Below are positions 11,804 through 22,777 of a stretch of DNA of 45,561 nt, piece by piece. The stretch is from Symsagittifera roscoffensis. Its lineage: Eukaryota > Xenacoelomorpha > Acoela > Convolutidae. The position numbers and the translations under genes were made by a program. Under the pieces are notes generated by a model that had not been told where the DNA came from, did not search any database, and worked only from the letters and a program-made list of their open reading frames with translations. The stretch is from positions 1-45,561 of the forward strand of contig NW_026971408.1 of NCBI RefSeq assembly GCF_963678635.1, given 5' to 3'. The first letter of the stretch is position 1. The number at the start of each line of letters is the position of its first letter.

Positions 11804-11989
11804 TTATATCACATTTTATAATCCAGATTCTTACACATGTATATTTTAAAGATATTCACTTTTCAACAAATCCTTTTTCTATTTTATCCGAACAAAACAC
11901 AAACCCATCTCCTCGCACAGGACCTCAGGATCTACTAGTAACACATTATGATTGTGAATAAAACGAACAAAAAACATAACACAAATATG

Positions 11990-13929
11990 CTATAAACCAA
12001 GTAACACAACGCGAATCGGAACCACAAGCTATAGAAACCACAAATTTAATATCAACATTATTTTCAAAAGCCCGAGCAACAACACTTACAGGTTGTAAAT
12101 TCACAGCAACACTTTCCGAAAAGAAAGTTCAAAATTCACAAGTTTCTAACGGAAAAAAAATTGATCACGAATCCTTCTAGCAAAGTAATATAGAAGTGCT
12201 TTTACATTTAAAACCCGACGATTGTAAAAAAGAACTACTTAGGTTAAACTTAACGAAAAAAATAAAAAAAGTCAAACAGAAAAATAGTAAACTTTCAAGT
12301 TTTTGCCGACACAAAAATAATATTGCAGATAACAAAAAATGAAGGATACCAAGAAATAATGTTTTTCGATTGGAAAATACAACTTGAAAGAATACAACTT
12401 ACACGAGATTTAAAAAGCAACACCATTATTTATCAAAGATTAAGATTACCAGAAAAAATGATCAAGGCTATTGTGATCCCACAACAAGGACACAAGCAAC
12501 AATTGTTTTGTTTCCCCAAGATACTTGTACAACATTTCAAGTAGCAAAAATACACGCTCAAATGATAAAAATTCTTGAAAATACTTTATTGAATCTATCC
12601 CATACGAACAAGTGAACCCACCTCACAACCGAAGCACTGATTTCAAAAACATTCATAATATAGAAAATAAATTGACACATTTTCAAGTCTATCATGAAAC
12701 AGAGTTTGCATGTAAATATCGCAATCCACTTTATAAAACACAATACTCTGAAATACTTGTCGAATATGAAAAGTTTTTGACATGACCACTGGAAAAATAA
12801 AATTTAACCCTTACGCCATAAGTCACCCTATTAACGAAGGCACATCATACGTCGCAGTGAACCTCATTAACATACACTATGACATTCACTTAGACATGAA
12901 ATTAGACTACAAGATTAGTAGAATTTTTCAAGAAATGTCACTTTCTGAACTCGAAACTTTTCACCAACTATGCGAATTAGCAGGAACACAGATTTTGCAA
13001 TCACTCGCATTATCAGTCTTAAAAATACCCTACGCAGTATATTTGTTTTCAGGAAGCAGATCAAATTTGCTTAATTACGAGGGAAACTTTTTATTGTTTT
13101 ATACTTGTACCCAAAAAGTATCACCACTATATGTTTTTGAAGATAAACGATGTTACAAAAGAATTCCCATATTCTATAAAATAAAGTACATTTTGTTGAT
13201 ACACTTTCAAGACGAACATATTTTTAGGATACCGCAGTCCCATGTGGTTCAGAAAACAGCCACAACATAGTACAATTAAATCCTGACGAAGAAAATTACT
13301 ATTTACTAACACCATACCCTAAATTAATGCATCCATTGAAAAAGTTTTAACCGGAAAGTATTCGAGCCATCGCTCGCAATCCCAACATCGATTTACAATT
13401 AATAAGAATATATTCTAAATCGGATATACGACATCACAATAAAACACAACCATTTCAAGAACTACTAACACAAATGGAAACTATACAACGACAATCAATA
13501 GATCAAAATTTACGAAAACTTGCAGAAACCGCAGGATTCTCAGACATTTATACACAAGACTACAGTGGGCGTTTAAAAGATATCAAACACCACATATGAT
13601 TAAATGGTGAAAAATATAGACCACAAGATATTTCACCCATTAACATTTTTAATTTTGTAACTCTAAAGAACAAAATTACATCTTAGAAAGATTGACTATC
13701 TTATACGCTATGTATAGCACGCATACTTTTGGCAGGTTTTTTTGGAATTTTTTCAACATTAATAAACAAAATACTCTTAGATGCTCAAATCAAAGAATAC
13801 AATACAAAGTTTTCCACAAGACCAAATACGTACGACGAAGAAAATTGTAATACAAATACAACACCTACAGCACCACAATTACCAAACCTACCTCAAAACC
13901 ATCCACTATCACTAGTTCCCCGAAAATTT
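11990..13929 (+). pseudogene. Envelope-like ORF of element 1, decayed
   Basis: Pieces in changing frames: about 11990-12340 (TAG at 12178-12180), 12782-13270 from an ATG, and 13351-13929 (stops at 13597-13599 and two near 13684-13692). The order is a Cys-containing ectodomain-like part, a long helical region with heptad-like Leu/Ile spacing (about 13400-13590), then a hydrophobic segment of about 25 residues (about 13696-13785), then a polar Asn/Thr/Pro-rich tail. That is the layout of a class I-like membrane glycoprotein. Position after integrase supports an env gene, as in errantivirus-type Gypsy elements. No specific env family motif is claimed. Multiple breaks make it non-functional. Confidence 0.5.
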
Positions 13930-14029
13930 TGAAATTTAGATATTACAAACCCTCGAAATTTTAGACCAAATACGGTACAAAGCCCCATCCAGCATATAGC
14001 AACACAACACCAACAAAGTGATGGTACAT

Positions 14030-15881
14030 ATGAAAAAGTTATTGAACGAACCCATACCACCACTTTTTATCTCAAAATAATCATTTTTTAGCCCACGATG
14101 AGCAGACAAATTGAATCCCTACACCGCTCAAATTCCCATTCAGCCAATCTCCAAACTCAAATTCCCATTATCCCTCTTTTCGCTTTTCCGCCACCCGATT
14201 CACCACAAATTTTTACATCATGAGTCATGAATTCTCATACTAACTCAGACATCTCAGTTTTGTACACAGTATCACAATTCCACAATTCAATAATTCCGAT
14301 GTAGAAACTCCCATGAATTTGCCGACTCCGAACCATACCCTTCTACTCATACCCAAACCACATCTTCAAGTTTTTCAAAACCCCTCTTTCAACCCATTCA
14401 ACCCCAAAACCAATATCCATCCCCCTCCACTCCTTCTCATATTTCACAAATAACCCCGACCTAGTCCCCATTTAATTCCGAACGTCCCAACAATAACTCC
14501 CCAGATAACATTGAAATTTCTGATAAACTTGATAATTTTTTAACCCTACAACAACAGTTACAATACCCCACACTCTCACTATTCACCAATTATTATCAAC
14601 AGTAACACCATCAAATCCACCAACACCTAAACCATTATCAGATTATACACCATCACTAGCTCAATCATCCACGTCAACAGAAACATCCACTAGCACTAAC
14701 CGAGCTTACAGAACTTTTAAACGAAAATTTTCAAATCATCCAATTCCATTAAAACCCGGAACCGCCAGAGAATATATCAAACATCCAGACCACACCAACA
14801 CCGCAAAGTATCTCCAAGTAACCCTACCTTTATTTCCACAATACACCCTAAATCATTCTGACACTAACACAGAACCACGTAATTTTGTAGATGAGATTGT
14901 TTTAATACCTACACATCATTGGACCGCTTATTATAATTTCACTAACCCTCCTTCTTTACCACTTCATAACATCACACACGATATTGAAAGAAACAAAAAC
15001 GATTTTTATAGACTAATCACGTCACTCAAACCCCGACAATTTACTTTTGTAGGACAAAAGAAGTTACTAAAAACATTCAAAGCACCCCGAGCAAACGATT
15101 ACTCAATCGAAAACTACGACCATAAAATCATTAGACCAAATCAAGACCAATTTCTAGATGAAGACCGTTTTGCTAACCCACAACTGACAGAAAAGATTTT
15201 AATCAAAACATCTTATATATTCACCCTCAATTTTTTGATAAAACGCATGAAGCACTAGTAGATATCCAGGCATATGAAACATTTTACAATAAATTTCAAC
15301 TCTTTTTACTAATTTTTCATTTTCTTTCACCAAAAAAACGTGATTTGCACGGTTCTCACGATATTATGTTGCAAACTAAACAAACGCACACTTACACATA
15401 TTTTCGATTATTCAAAATCGATTTACATACACCATCACGACAACCTCACCGCCGATTTCAGTTTATTAATTCTAAATACACCTCACCATTTTTCTTAACT
15501 TCACATGTTGCATAAAAATACTAACCTTCAAGGCTTCCTCCGCAACTATGAACCATGTATATATTCTGTCCCCTCACCAAAACCTTCAATGACGAAGAAT
15601 CCCGACCATTCATCATCACGCATGAATTCATTCAACCTATCGGAATTTCCATCTAAGAACTCATTCATAATACTAAATACAATCATAAACTATACAATCT
15701 AAAACAGAACACAATTCGTGAATTCGCAGTTGGCACCAAAGATTTAAACACCATAAAGGCACTTCAACTGCTTTGGCCACTGCTGCAAACTAGAAATCTC
15801 ATACGAATACTCGCTAAATTACTAATAACATCAGATTTTATTCACGACATTTTCCCACATGGTTTCTTCCCCGATGACTAA
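14030..15881 (+). pseudogene. Further unidentified ORF downstream of env
   Basis: A Ser/Pro/Thr-rich, stop-containing section (14030-14600) leads into a frame open for over 200 codons (about 14536 to 15180) with no ATG. Near 15183 the reading continues in another frame to TAA 15509-15511. It then continues, after another slip near 15590, to the TAA at 15879-15881, with one TAA near 15655. The C-terminal 400 residues are well ordered (aromatic residues, H-H-W, P-K-K-R). Frame-continuous sense over 1.3 kb with few breaks indicates a real former gene. No family is recognised. It is the last ORF of element 1, placed where no standard Gypsy gene is expected. Confidence 0.5.
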
Positions 15882-16570
15882 GTAAATATAAATATAATAT
15901 TACGACTGACTAATTTAAACTTGTCCTAACCATTTTATATAGATGTTTAGTTTTTTCTTTTAGTCTTCACACCATAATCACCTGAAAGAAGAAAGAAAAA
16001 ACCAAATAAAAATACAAAATCTTGAATTTATAATAATCATTAAATCTTATGCACTGAATGACGCAGTAAAATTCATAAAAAAGCAGTAAATTAATCTATA
16101 AATTATTTCCCTAGAGTAGTAAAAATAAATACGATGAAAATTTATAATTTCAAAATTCCCCAAAGTAGTAAAGTTCAATTTCTAAGCAGTAAAATTTATA
16201 AAATATGTTAGCAGTACTAACCGTTTCTATATTTTCATTTACTCGCACAAGATTTCTATCCACAATCGCACAGCTCGCCCACGAAAAATTGTATAAAATA
16301 ATGATTTTAAGTTTTCAGTTTTCACTAACAGTAACTCACACAAGCGATAACAACTTTTAACTTTTCTTTAACCCGGTTGGAAAGGAATTATATATTAACC
16401 TAAACTGACCAACGCAGTTTACTAAACACCATAAATTAACAGCATGACTAAGAAAAGAAAAATTACTGTACCCAAACCGGATTATACCAGCTTAAAACTG
16501 GATAATTTATTCTTTTGGAGACGCTTACCAAATCTAAGAAGAAATAATAAGACATCAAAAAGTCGAATAT
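15882..16570. other. Gene-free 3' region of element 1
   Basis: No ORF. AT-rich, with several copies of the short motif CAGTAAA or AGTAGTAAA between about 16060 and 16200 (near 16070, 16085, 16115, 16165, 16185). It may hold the 3' untranslated region and LTR of element 1, but no matching repeat was seen at the left end of the window. Confidence 0.45.
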
Positions 16571-16835
16571 TGTAATTTCAGCACCAGAGAGATTTGAATT
16601 TAACTTAGAAATTAGTTATCTCTCCAAGCGAACTTCAGCAATCGCAATAAGCCAGTATACTCTTGATCTTTTGAGCCTAGCAGAGACTAGTTAAACACCC
16701 TGAGACTAATAGATATAAGAGTAAGATTAGGATCGGTATTAGACTAAGAAGTTGTACGAATCTATCCGGCCGAAAATGAGATAGCGTGACGAGCAGACGG
16801 TGTACCCTATCCGAAATTACTCTATGAGCTAAGCA
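16571..16835. repeat. R1, left terminal direct repeat (265 bp)
   Basis: Starts TGTAATTTCAGCACC and ends GAGCTAAGCA; matches R2 base for base as far as I can read. It contains a hairpin GATAG (16780-16784) / CTATC (16807-16811). Its left flank lacks the GTGCTGAA arm that precedes R2, R3 and R4, as expected for a true left end. Confidence 0.85.
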
Positions 16836-16840
16836 AATCC

Positions 16841-16861
16841 AAACCAAAAATAATTTGGTTT
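16841..16861. other. Inverted repeat just inside R1
   Basis: Eight-base arms AAACCAAA (16841-16848) and TTTGGTTT (16854-16861) flank AATAA. It sits 5 bp inside the left repeat, at the place where an LTR element would carry its primer-binding site. Confidence 0.6.
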
Positions 16862-17210
16862 TTGAAAAAAGGACACAACCAAAGTAACATACGAAAAACC
16901 CGAAAAAAACACAATATAAAATGTTAACACAAAGCAGGACCTCTCAAAGAAATAGCATGATATCATACTCCCACTCCTGGCCTAACCCACCAGAGAGGAC
17001 GTCCTGAGCATGCTCTAGAGCCGGCCTAACCCACCGTGCTACACCCACAATTTGTGACCACACTTTATTTTTACTAAGGGGTACACAAGGGTGAGAAAAT
17101 CTTCAAAATAACGGAACTAAAACAAAAACGTTTTTGCGAAAACAACTAATTAGGATCATAACTAAAAAACGAAATTAACCAAACCTTATAAAAAAAAAGA
17201 AAATCATAAT

Positions 17211-17576
17211 ATGCAGTATATAAATCACACACGAGTACAAAGACGAACATCCAAAGACTTGATGACCACATCACACTCGATCTACAGAATGGCTAAACAC
17301 AATCTACATGCCGCTCACATTCACGAGTTAAAGGACTTAAAGTACGACTTGACTTCGCAGAAAAGGACTTCATTGAATCAGACGAATGACCACGTCGATG
17401 CTCAAGTATACGTACAGATCCAAAGTACAAGGCATTCGCTCCAAACACAATCTTCACTCCACTTCCAGACGAGAATGATACTCAATCAGTTCTCCACAAA
17501 GGCAGAAAAAGCAGTCATAGCAAACCATTTGGAAATCAGATTGATTTCGTTGGGGATCACAGTGGTTGTCGAATGA
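17211..17576 (+). CDS. Doubtful ORF inside the R1-R2 element
   Basis: An ATG at 17211 opens a 121-aa frame rich in His, Thr, Ser and Gln with no recognised domain. A second frame over the same DNA (about 17337-17573, with a TGA near 17390 and a terminal TAA) reads at least as naturally, with P-K-Y-K-A-F-A-P-N and G-D-H-S-G motifs. It resumes in that style to about 17690. Either could be the decayed real frame, so this is marked as the only interior coding candidate. Both are overlapped and unsupported by homology. Confidence 0.25.
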   Translation: MQYINHTRVQRRTSKDLMTTSHSIYRMAKHNLHAAHIHELKDLKYDLTSQKRTSLNQTNDHVDAQVYVQIQSTRHSLQTQSSLHFQTRMILNQFSTKAEKAVIANHLEIRLISLGITVVVE

Positions 17577-17902
17577 CAAACTAACATCTTCATTTCCATG
17601 AATCCAGCATCATGTACCGTACTTCTTCAAGAGGAACTCTGTCGACCACTCTAGCTTCCTGGAGCCCTCTTCTCCAAGGAACAAGAATAAGAAAATGATG
17701 TTCGCCAAATACCAACGATCATCATCCATCCTTCAATTACAGAAAGAAACATAAAAACTAAAAAAGTCTTTAAACCCCGGATGGGTGGAACCTGATCTAA
17801 ACTACATTTTATTATTGGTCATAAATTAGATATTTTATCACTATAAAATATTTAATGTTAACCAATCATGATCCATCTAACTAACAACCCACTTATTTGT
17901 AA

Positions 17903-17930
17903 GTGCTGAAGTTACTTGTAATTTCAGCAC
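17903..17930. other. Hairpin at internal/R2 junction
   Basis: Arms GTGCTGAAGTTAC (17903-17915) and GTAATTTCAGCAC (17918-17930) are separated by TT. Twelve Watson-Crick pairs and one G-T pair form. The right arm is the start of R2, so the hairpin exists only where internal sequence meets R. The same structure occurs at R3 and R4 with compensatory changes. Confidence 0.8.
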
Positions 17931-18181
17931 CAGAGAGATTTGAATTTAACTTAGAAATTAGTTATCTCTCCAAGCGAACTTCAGCAATCGCAATAAGCCA
18001 GTATACTCTTGATCTTTTGAGCCTAGCAGAGACTAGTTAAACACCCTGAGACTAATAGATATAAGAGTAAGATTAGGATCGGTATTAGACTAAGAAGTTG
18101 TACGAATCTATCCGGCCGAAAATGAGATAGCGTGACGAGCAGACGGTGTACCCTATCCGAAATTACTCTATGAGCTAAGCA
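17917..18181. repeat. R2, right terminal direct repeat (265 bp)
   Basis: Same sequence as R1, including the GATAG/CTATC hairpin (18126-18130 with 18153-18157). It is followed by unrelated sequence beginning ATCGGACTT. Confidence 0.85.
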
Positions 18182-19123
18182 ATCGGACTTAACTCACAAC
18201 TTAGAACAAATTGATTTTCCGAGAACTCCCAGAACACTATAAAGACCCTATTTTGAACAAAATTTGCTGCACCGCAGATAAAGTGTTTGATAAAACAGGT
18301 CAAAAATGCTATTTTTGGACCCTTTTTAGAAATTTTTAGTAACTTTTGACCATAAATTGCGTTTTTTTTTGCGCGTGATTGCATTCAAAATTAGTATGTA
18401 TAGCGCCACTTTCAGAAAAAAATAAGGGTTTTTTGGCCCAACCTGAATTTCAATAAAAAAATAGAAAGGAGTAACCTTTGGTTGGCGACAAGGTCAAATC
18501 CCTGAGATGGGGAGGGGGAAGGGGGTGCTAAATCCACCCCTGCTGCGACCGATTGTTCGAACACGCAGAGACCTAGTGTTCCACTCTCCGGCGACTTATT
18601 TTTCAACTATGAGTGCTGCTACTTGATTTTCGAAGACGCCCCGACTTATTTTTCGACCATCGCGACAGAGATACGGCAAACACTGTCCAGGCAATGGATT
18701 TTTGGTTGCGAATTTAACACCGGTGCGATTGATAAACTCTAAAAGTAGACATAACGCAGACCTCAACCCGGGTAGTATGTCCAATAACAGGTCTCTGTTT
18801 TGAAAATTAGAACATATAATATTGTTAATCTGGAAAGAATTTAGACCAGAAATGAGAACAAAAATGATTTCAGCGGGTGCCCTGTACCGTCATGTCGCGA
18901 ACAATTGCCCCCCTCTATAACTAATGATATCAACTCGCTTCCGGACGCCCAAGTGGATGCAATGGGATACCCTCTGACTACTCTGGAGGAGAAAGAGAGA
19001 GTGGAAAGACAGAACACATCACGGATTGCACGTGAGAATCTACTCTAGTATGACGATAGTCTGTGCACTAGAGACTAAATTAGTCTGTGAAAAAGTGCAA
19101 GTGAAAGCAATGGCACGTACAAT
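18182..19123. other. Gene-free spacer before the tandem array
   Basis: No convincing gene. It contains a G-rich stretch near 18509-18529 (runs of 4, 5 and 5 G), followed by CTAAATCCACCCCTG. A similar motif, CTAGATGCGCCCCTG, occurs in the tandem unit at about 19808. Short open frames on both strands here lack protein character. Confidence 0.45.
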
Positions 19124-21181
19124 TCTTAGTTTTTCTAACTGGAAAAATTGTGATCAAAGGAACAAGTCCATTTTTAAAAAAACTTTACGAAACGAAACCG
19201 AATTTAGCGAAAAAGAAATGATATTTTACCAAAAAATTTGCTTTGCGAGCAAATTTTATTATTTTTGGGTGCATCGCGTATTCCAGACTACCAGAAGTAT
19301 TAAGGGCTTTTTCTGTTTTTCTAGATAGCTATTCTAATAATCACTCCAAAAATATTTTCCCCAGTTTCGCATGAGCTTTTGATATTTGGGCTTGAAAAGT
19401 TTCATCCAAATTTCTGAATTGAAAAATACTATTCATTAATGAAAAAAGCACCAATCACAGACGGTTCAAGCTATTTTATTTTTGAAAAAAAAAAACGTTC
19501 AGGAAAATTGAATAATTCGACCCACCTTCAGGAATTCGACACTCTGCCAACCCAAAGGGTTCCCCCTTTGTACTTTTTGAGATATCCATTAAGGCTGGCT
19601 TACTCTAAAAATTTTCTACATGTGTCTTTGGCGCCAACATTTACTAACTTTGAAAGCCCTTTTTGGCCTGTTTTTTCAAAAATTTGCCGGCAACGCAGAA
19701 AATTTTGTTTAATTAGGGTCTTTGCAATGATTTATAAGAAAATAAAAGCCGACAAAAATTCCGATTTTTTTGAAAATTCGCAATTCCCCCCCTCCTCGAG
19801 GCAATCCTAGATGCGCCCCTGCCCCATCCCCTATGTTGTACTCTACTGAAGATCTCCATTCAAATACAGTAAATTAGCACTGGAGCTAGAGCTTGTATTG
19901 AGCATTCTAATTCTGCTGCATTCTGATTGGTCTAAAAACTGAGGGACTTAATCTTCTTAACAATTTCCACCCTTCTTGTGAGGAAGAAATCTTTAAGTAA
20001 ATCCAATATAAATCCCGACTTTTGATTTTAACTCTCCTAACATTATTTCACAACAAAATGGTTTCCAATTCAAAAAATAAAATAATTTAATCTCATTAAT
20101 GATAAGTTGTTTATAGCATATACATGGATATTTCAAAGCACGCTTCTCTCAGTCATCTCCCAATTCATCAATAAGTATACCCCTATAAACATTTTTTTTG
20201 CTTAGGCAATTAAAATTCCCCATTTTTTGAGGACAATTTACATTTTCACCGCATTTGGAGCAACTTGCAACAAATAATGGGGACAAAAACTGCTCAGAAA
20301 TTAAAAGAACCTTTCAGGAGGCTTTTTTGAAAAGTTTAGACCCACTGTGAAATCCTTAAAATGCGTCCTTTGATTTGGTTCATTACGAGGCCAAATTGTG
20401 CACTGGATAAGCGCACAATTTTGTGTCTGCATGTTCCTGGACTCGATAGACAAGTCTTTAAAATCTTCTAATATCTAAGTGGATTCCTTTAACAAAAATT
20501 CAGTGGATTCTGAGTACAAAAAACTGTAGCGTTTTTTTTTCGACACGTTTGTTTTGTTGTGGATTCCATAGCAATTCAAAGTCACTTGACTTTTTTGTTT
20601 GGTTTTTATTGAACTAAAAATGAGTGCCCCGTTTCAATGTTTTTAATTGTGTTCCTTTTTTTGCAAAAAAAGATGATAACCAAATTTTTTGTCCAAATTT
20701 TTTCCTATTTTAAAAAAAAACTACTCGAAAAATTGCATTTTTAAAATTTTTTTCTGGGTTCCATCAAGCCAGGGTTGCCTTAAGCCAGCATTTCATGAGC
20801 ATCAATAGAAAAACCATCGAACTGAATCAAATGTAACATCAGATTGCCAATATTTAACTGTCTTTAGCAATAAGAAAAAGCTCCAATTTTACAAATTCTG
20901 TTGACAAAAGAGATGGTTTACAAACACATGTTTTCATAAGACCATATAGTTTGAGGGGTACTTTGAAATAAAACTGAGGAAATGAAAGTTGTTAGGTTGA
21001 AATATTGCTGATGCTTTCATCGAGCAGGCCTGTTGAAAGTCGAACTCAGCTGTTGAAAATAATTTTACAAAAAGCGATTAAAAATGAATGAAAAATTCGA
21101 CATTGGCGTGTTGAAATTGAAGATGTATTTTGCCAACAGTCTGAATGAATTGAAACTAAAATATGTTGAAGACAATCAGGT
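19124..21181. repeat. Tandem unit copy 1 (P and Q blocks)
   Basis: Homology to copy 3 starts at CTTAGTTTTT and ends at GAAGACAATCAGG. It carries a roughly 220-bp extra segment (about 19265-19486) not in copies 3 and 4. The Q block (19831-21181) is closely similar to copies 2 to 4. It lacks the S, R and G blocks, so it is joined directly to copy 2. Confidence 0.8.
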
Positions 21182-22451
21182 TCTAACCCTATGTTGTACC
21201 CTACTGAAGGTCTCCATTCCAATACAATAAATTAGCACTAGAGCTAGTGCTTGTATTGAGCATTCTAATTTTGCTGCATTCTGATTGGTCTAAGAACTGA
21301 GGGACTTAATCTTCTGAACAATTTCGACCCTTCTTGTGAGGAAGAAATCTTTAGGTAAATCCAATATAATTCCTGACTTTTGATTTTAACTCTCCTAACA
21401 TTATTTCACAGCAAATTGGTTTCCAATTCAAAAAATAAATTAATTTAATCTCATTAATGATAAGTTGCCTATAGCATATACATGGAAATTTCAAAGCACG
21501 CTTCTCTCAATCATCTCCCATTTCATTAATAAGTATACCCCTATAAGCATTGTTTTGCTATAGGCAGTTAAAATTCCCCATATTTTGAGGACAATTTGCA
21601 TTTTCACTGCATTTGGAGCAACTTGCAACAAATAATGGGGACAAAAACTGCTCAGAAATTAAAAGAACGTTTCAGGAGGCTTTTTGAAAAGTTTAGACCC
21701 ACAGTGGAATCCTTAAAATGCGTCCTTTCATTTGGTTCATTACGAGGCCAAATTGTGCACTGGATAGGCGCACAATTTTGTTTCTGCATGTTACTGAACT
21801 CGATAGACAAGTCTTTAAAATCTTCTATCATGTAAATGGCTTCCTTTAACAAAATTTCAGTGGATTCTGAGTACAAAAAGCTGTAGCGTTTTTTTTTTTC
21901 GACACGTTTGTTTTGTTGTGGATTCCACAGCAATTCAAAGTCACTTGACTTTCTTGTTTGGTTTTTATTGAACTAAAAATGGGTGCCCCGTTTCAATTTT
22001 TTTAATTGTATTCCTTTTTTTGTAAAAAAAAGATAATAACATTCAGGTTAAATTCTACTATCAGCATCTTTTTTGTCCAAATTTTTTCATATTTAAAAAA
22101 AAACGACTTAAAAAATTGCATTTTTAAAAATTTTTTCTGGGTTGCCTCAAGCCAGAGTTGCCTTAAACCAGCATTTTATGAGCATGAATAGAAAAACCAT
22201 CGAACTGAATCAAATGTAACATCAGATTGCCAATATTTAACTGTCTTTAGCAATAAGAAAAAGCTCCAATTTTACAAATTCTGTTAACAAAAGAGATGGT
22301 TTACAAACACATGTTTTCATAAGACCATATAGTTTGAGGGGTACTTCGAAATACAACTGAGGAAATTAAAAATGTTGAGTCGAAATATTGCTGATGCTTT
22401 CATCGAGCAGGCTTGTTGAAAGTCGAACTCAGCTGTTGAAATTAATTAAAA

Positions 22452-22556
22452 ATGAATGAAAAATTCGAGATTGGCGTGTTGAAATTGAAGATGTATTTTG
22501 CCAACAGTCTGAATGAATTGAAACTAAAATATGTCGAAGACAATCAGGAATGTTGA
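22452..22556 (+). CDS. Short Lys-rich frame in S/Q junction (34 aa)
   Basis: An ATG at 22452 reads 34 residues to TGA 22554-22556, overlapping the ATG of the next small frame at 22550. The chain is Leu/Lys/Asn-rich and helix-prone. Copies 1 and 3 keep the frame, but copy 3 has lost the ATG. In the older copy 5 the same frame has more replacement than silent differences, so there is no sign of selection. Probably a relic of a captured exon, or chance. Confidence 0.3.
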   Translation: MNEKFEIGVLKLKMYFANSLNELKLKYVEDNQEC

Positions 22557-22777
22557 AACTAAAGGCAAAAGCAAATAGAACAAGTTGTGAACTTAGACAA
22601 GAACTGACCAAAGTTGAAGTTATGGACGATTTTGCAACGAGTTTAAAAGTAGTATTTATAACAAATTATGTTCTTGATAAAATGTACAGAGAAATAAAAA
22701 AAACTACTAATAAGAAACTTGATAACATAATCGATCGCGCACTAACAAAGAACCAAAGATTACGAGCCGTTTTTTAA
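22550..22777 (+). CDS. 75-aa ORF of the tandem unit, unknown
   Basis: An ATG at 22550 opens 75 codons to a TAA. The product is helix-rich, charged (Lys/Arg/Asp/Glu) and contains V-M-D-D-F-A-T and N-Y-V-L-D-K-M-Y-R. No family is recognised. The next unit carries the homologous frame at 25443, where a one-base loss after about 50 codons breaks it. It lies about 0.2 kb upstream of R3 and roughly 2 kb downstream of a GTPase fragment in the array order. It could be another piece of the same captured gene, but nothing in the sequence proves that. Confidence 0.4.
   Translation: MLKLKAKANRTSCELRQELTKVEVMDDFATSLKVVFITNYVLDKMYREIKKTTNKKLDNIIDRALTKNQRLRAVF

Larger units (their letters stand above)
1133..15881 (+). 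mobile_element. Decayed envelope-bearing Ty3/Gypsy-type retroelement (element 1)
   Basis: Gag zinc knuckle, retropepsin, RT, RNase H and DDE integrase occur in that order on the plus strand. This order (RNase H before integrase) is that of Ty3/Gypsy (Metaviridae) and retroviruses, not Copia. Coding potential continues for about 6 kb past pol, with an envelope-like ORF and other ORFs, so the internal region is about 15 kb; envelope-bearing Gypsy elements are usually 7-9 kb in total. The coding strand is strongly A-rich and G-poor throughout, which argues that it is one unit. Stops and one-base frame breaks occur in every large ORF, so this copy is dead. LTRs were not identified, so the ends are approximate. 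Confidence 0.8.
16571..18181. mobile_element. Compact element bounded by identical 265-bp repeats
   Basis: Two direct repeats of 265 bp (R1 and R2) that I read as identical, each beginning TG and ending CA, enclose 1,081 bp. Identical terminal repeats suggest a recent insertion or recent conversion. The size and layout resemble terminal-repeat retrotransposons in miniature (TRIM), which are non-autonomous. However, I see no TGG-starting primer-binding site just inside R1, no polypurine tract before R2, and no clear target-site duplication. A Penelope-like or other direct-repeat element is therefore also possible. The interior holds one ORF of doubtful status. Confidence 0.6.

Noticed and set aside
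1-16000. Alternative genetic code (TAA/TAG read as Gln) to explain the many stops
   Set aside because: TGA stops also interrupt conserved regions, one TAA in RT falls where no Gln is expected, and one-base frame shifts are common. Decay explains all of these.
1-16000. Polinton/Maverick-type element because of integrase plus many ORFs
   Set aside because: RT, RNase H and a CCHC zinc knuckle are present, and no DNA polymerase B, packaging ATPase or terminal inverted repeat was seen.
16785-16820. Hammerhead-ribozyme-like string in R (TGACGAG ... GAAA)
   Set aside because: The base before TGA is G, not the required C, the segment before GAAA cannot form stem II, and R3/R4 read TGACAAA. The core is not conserved.
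16571-16835. R as a tRNA- or 5S-derived SINE
   Set aside because: No A/B box or 5S internal promoter could be read, and R1 and R2 bound a defined interior.
18505-18532. G-quadruplex near 18,509-18,529
   Set aside because: Only three G runs are present, not the four needed for a standard quadruplex.
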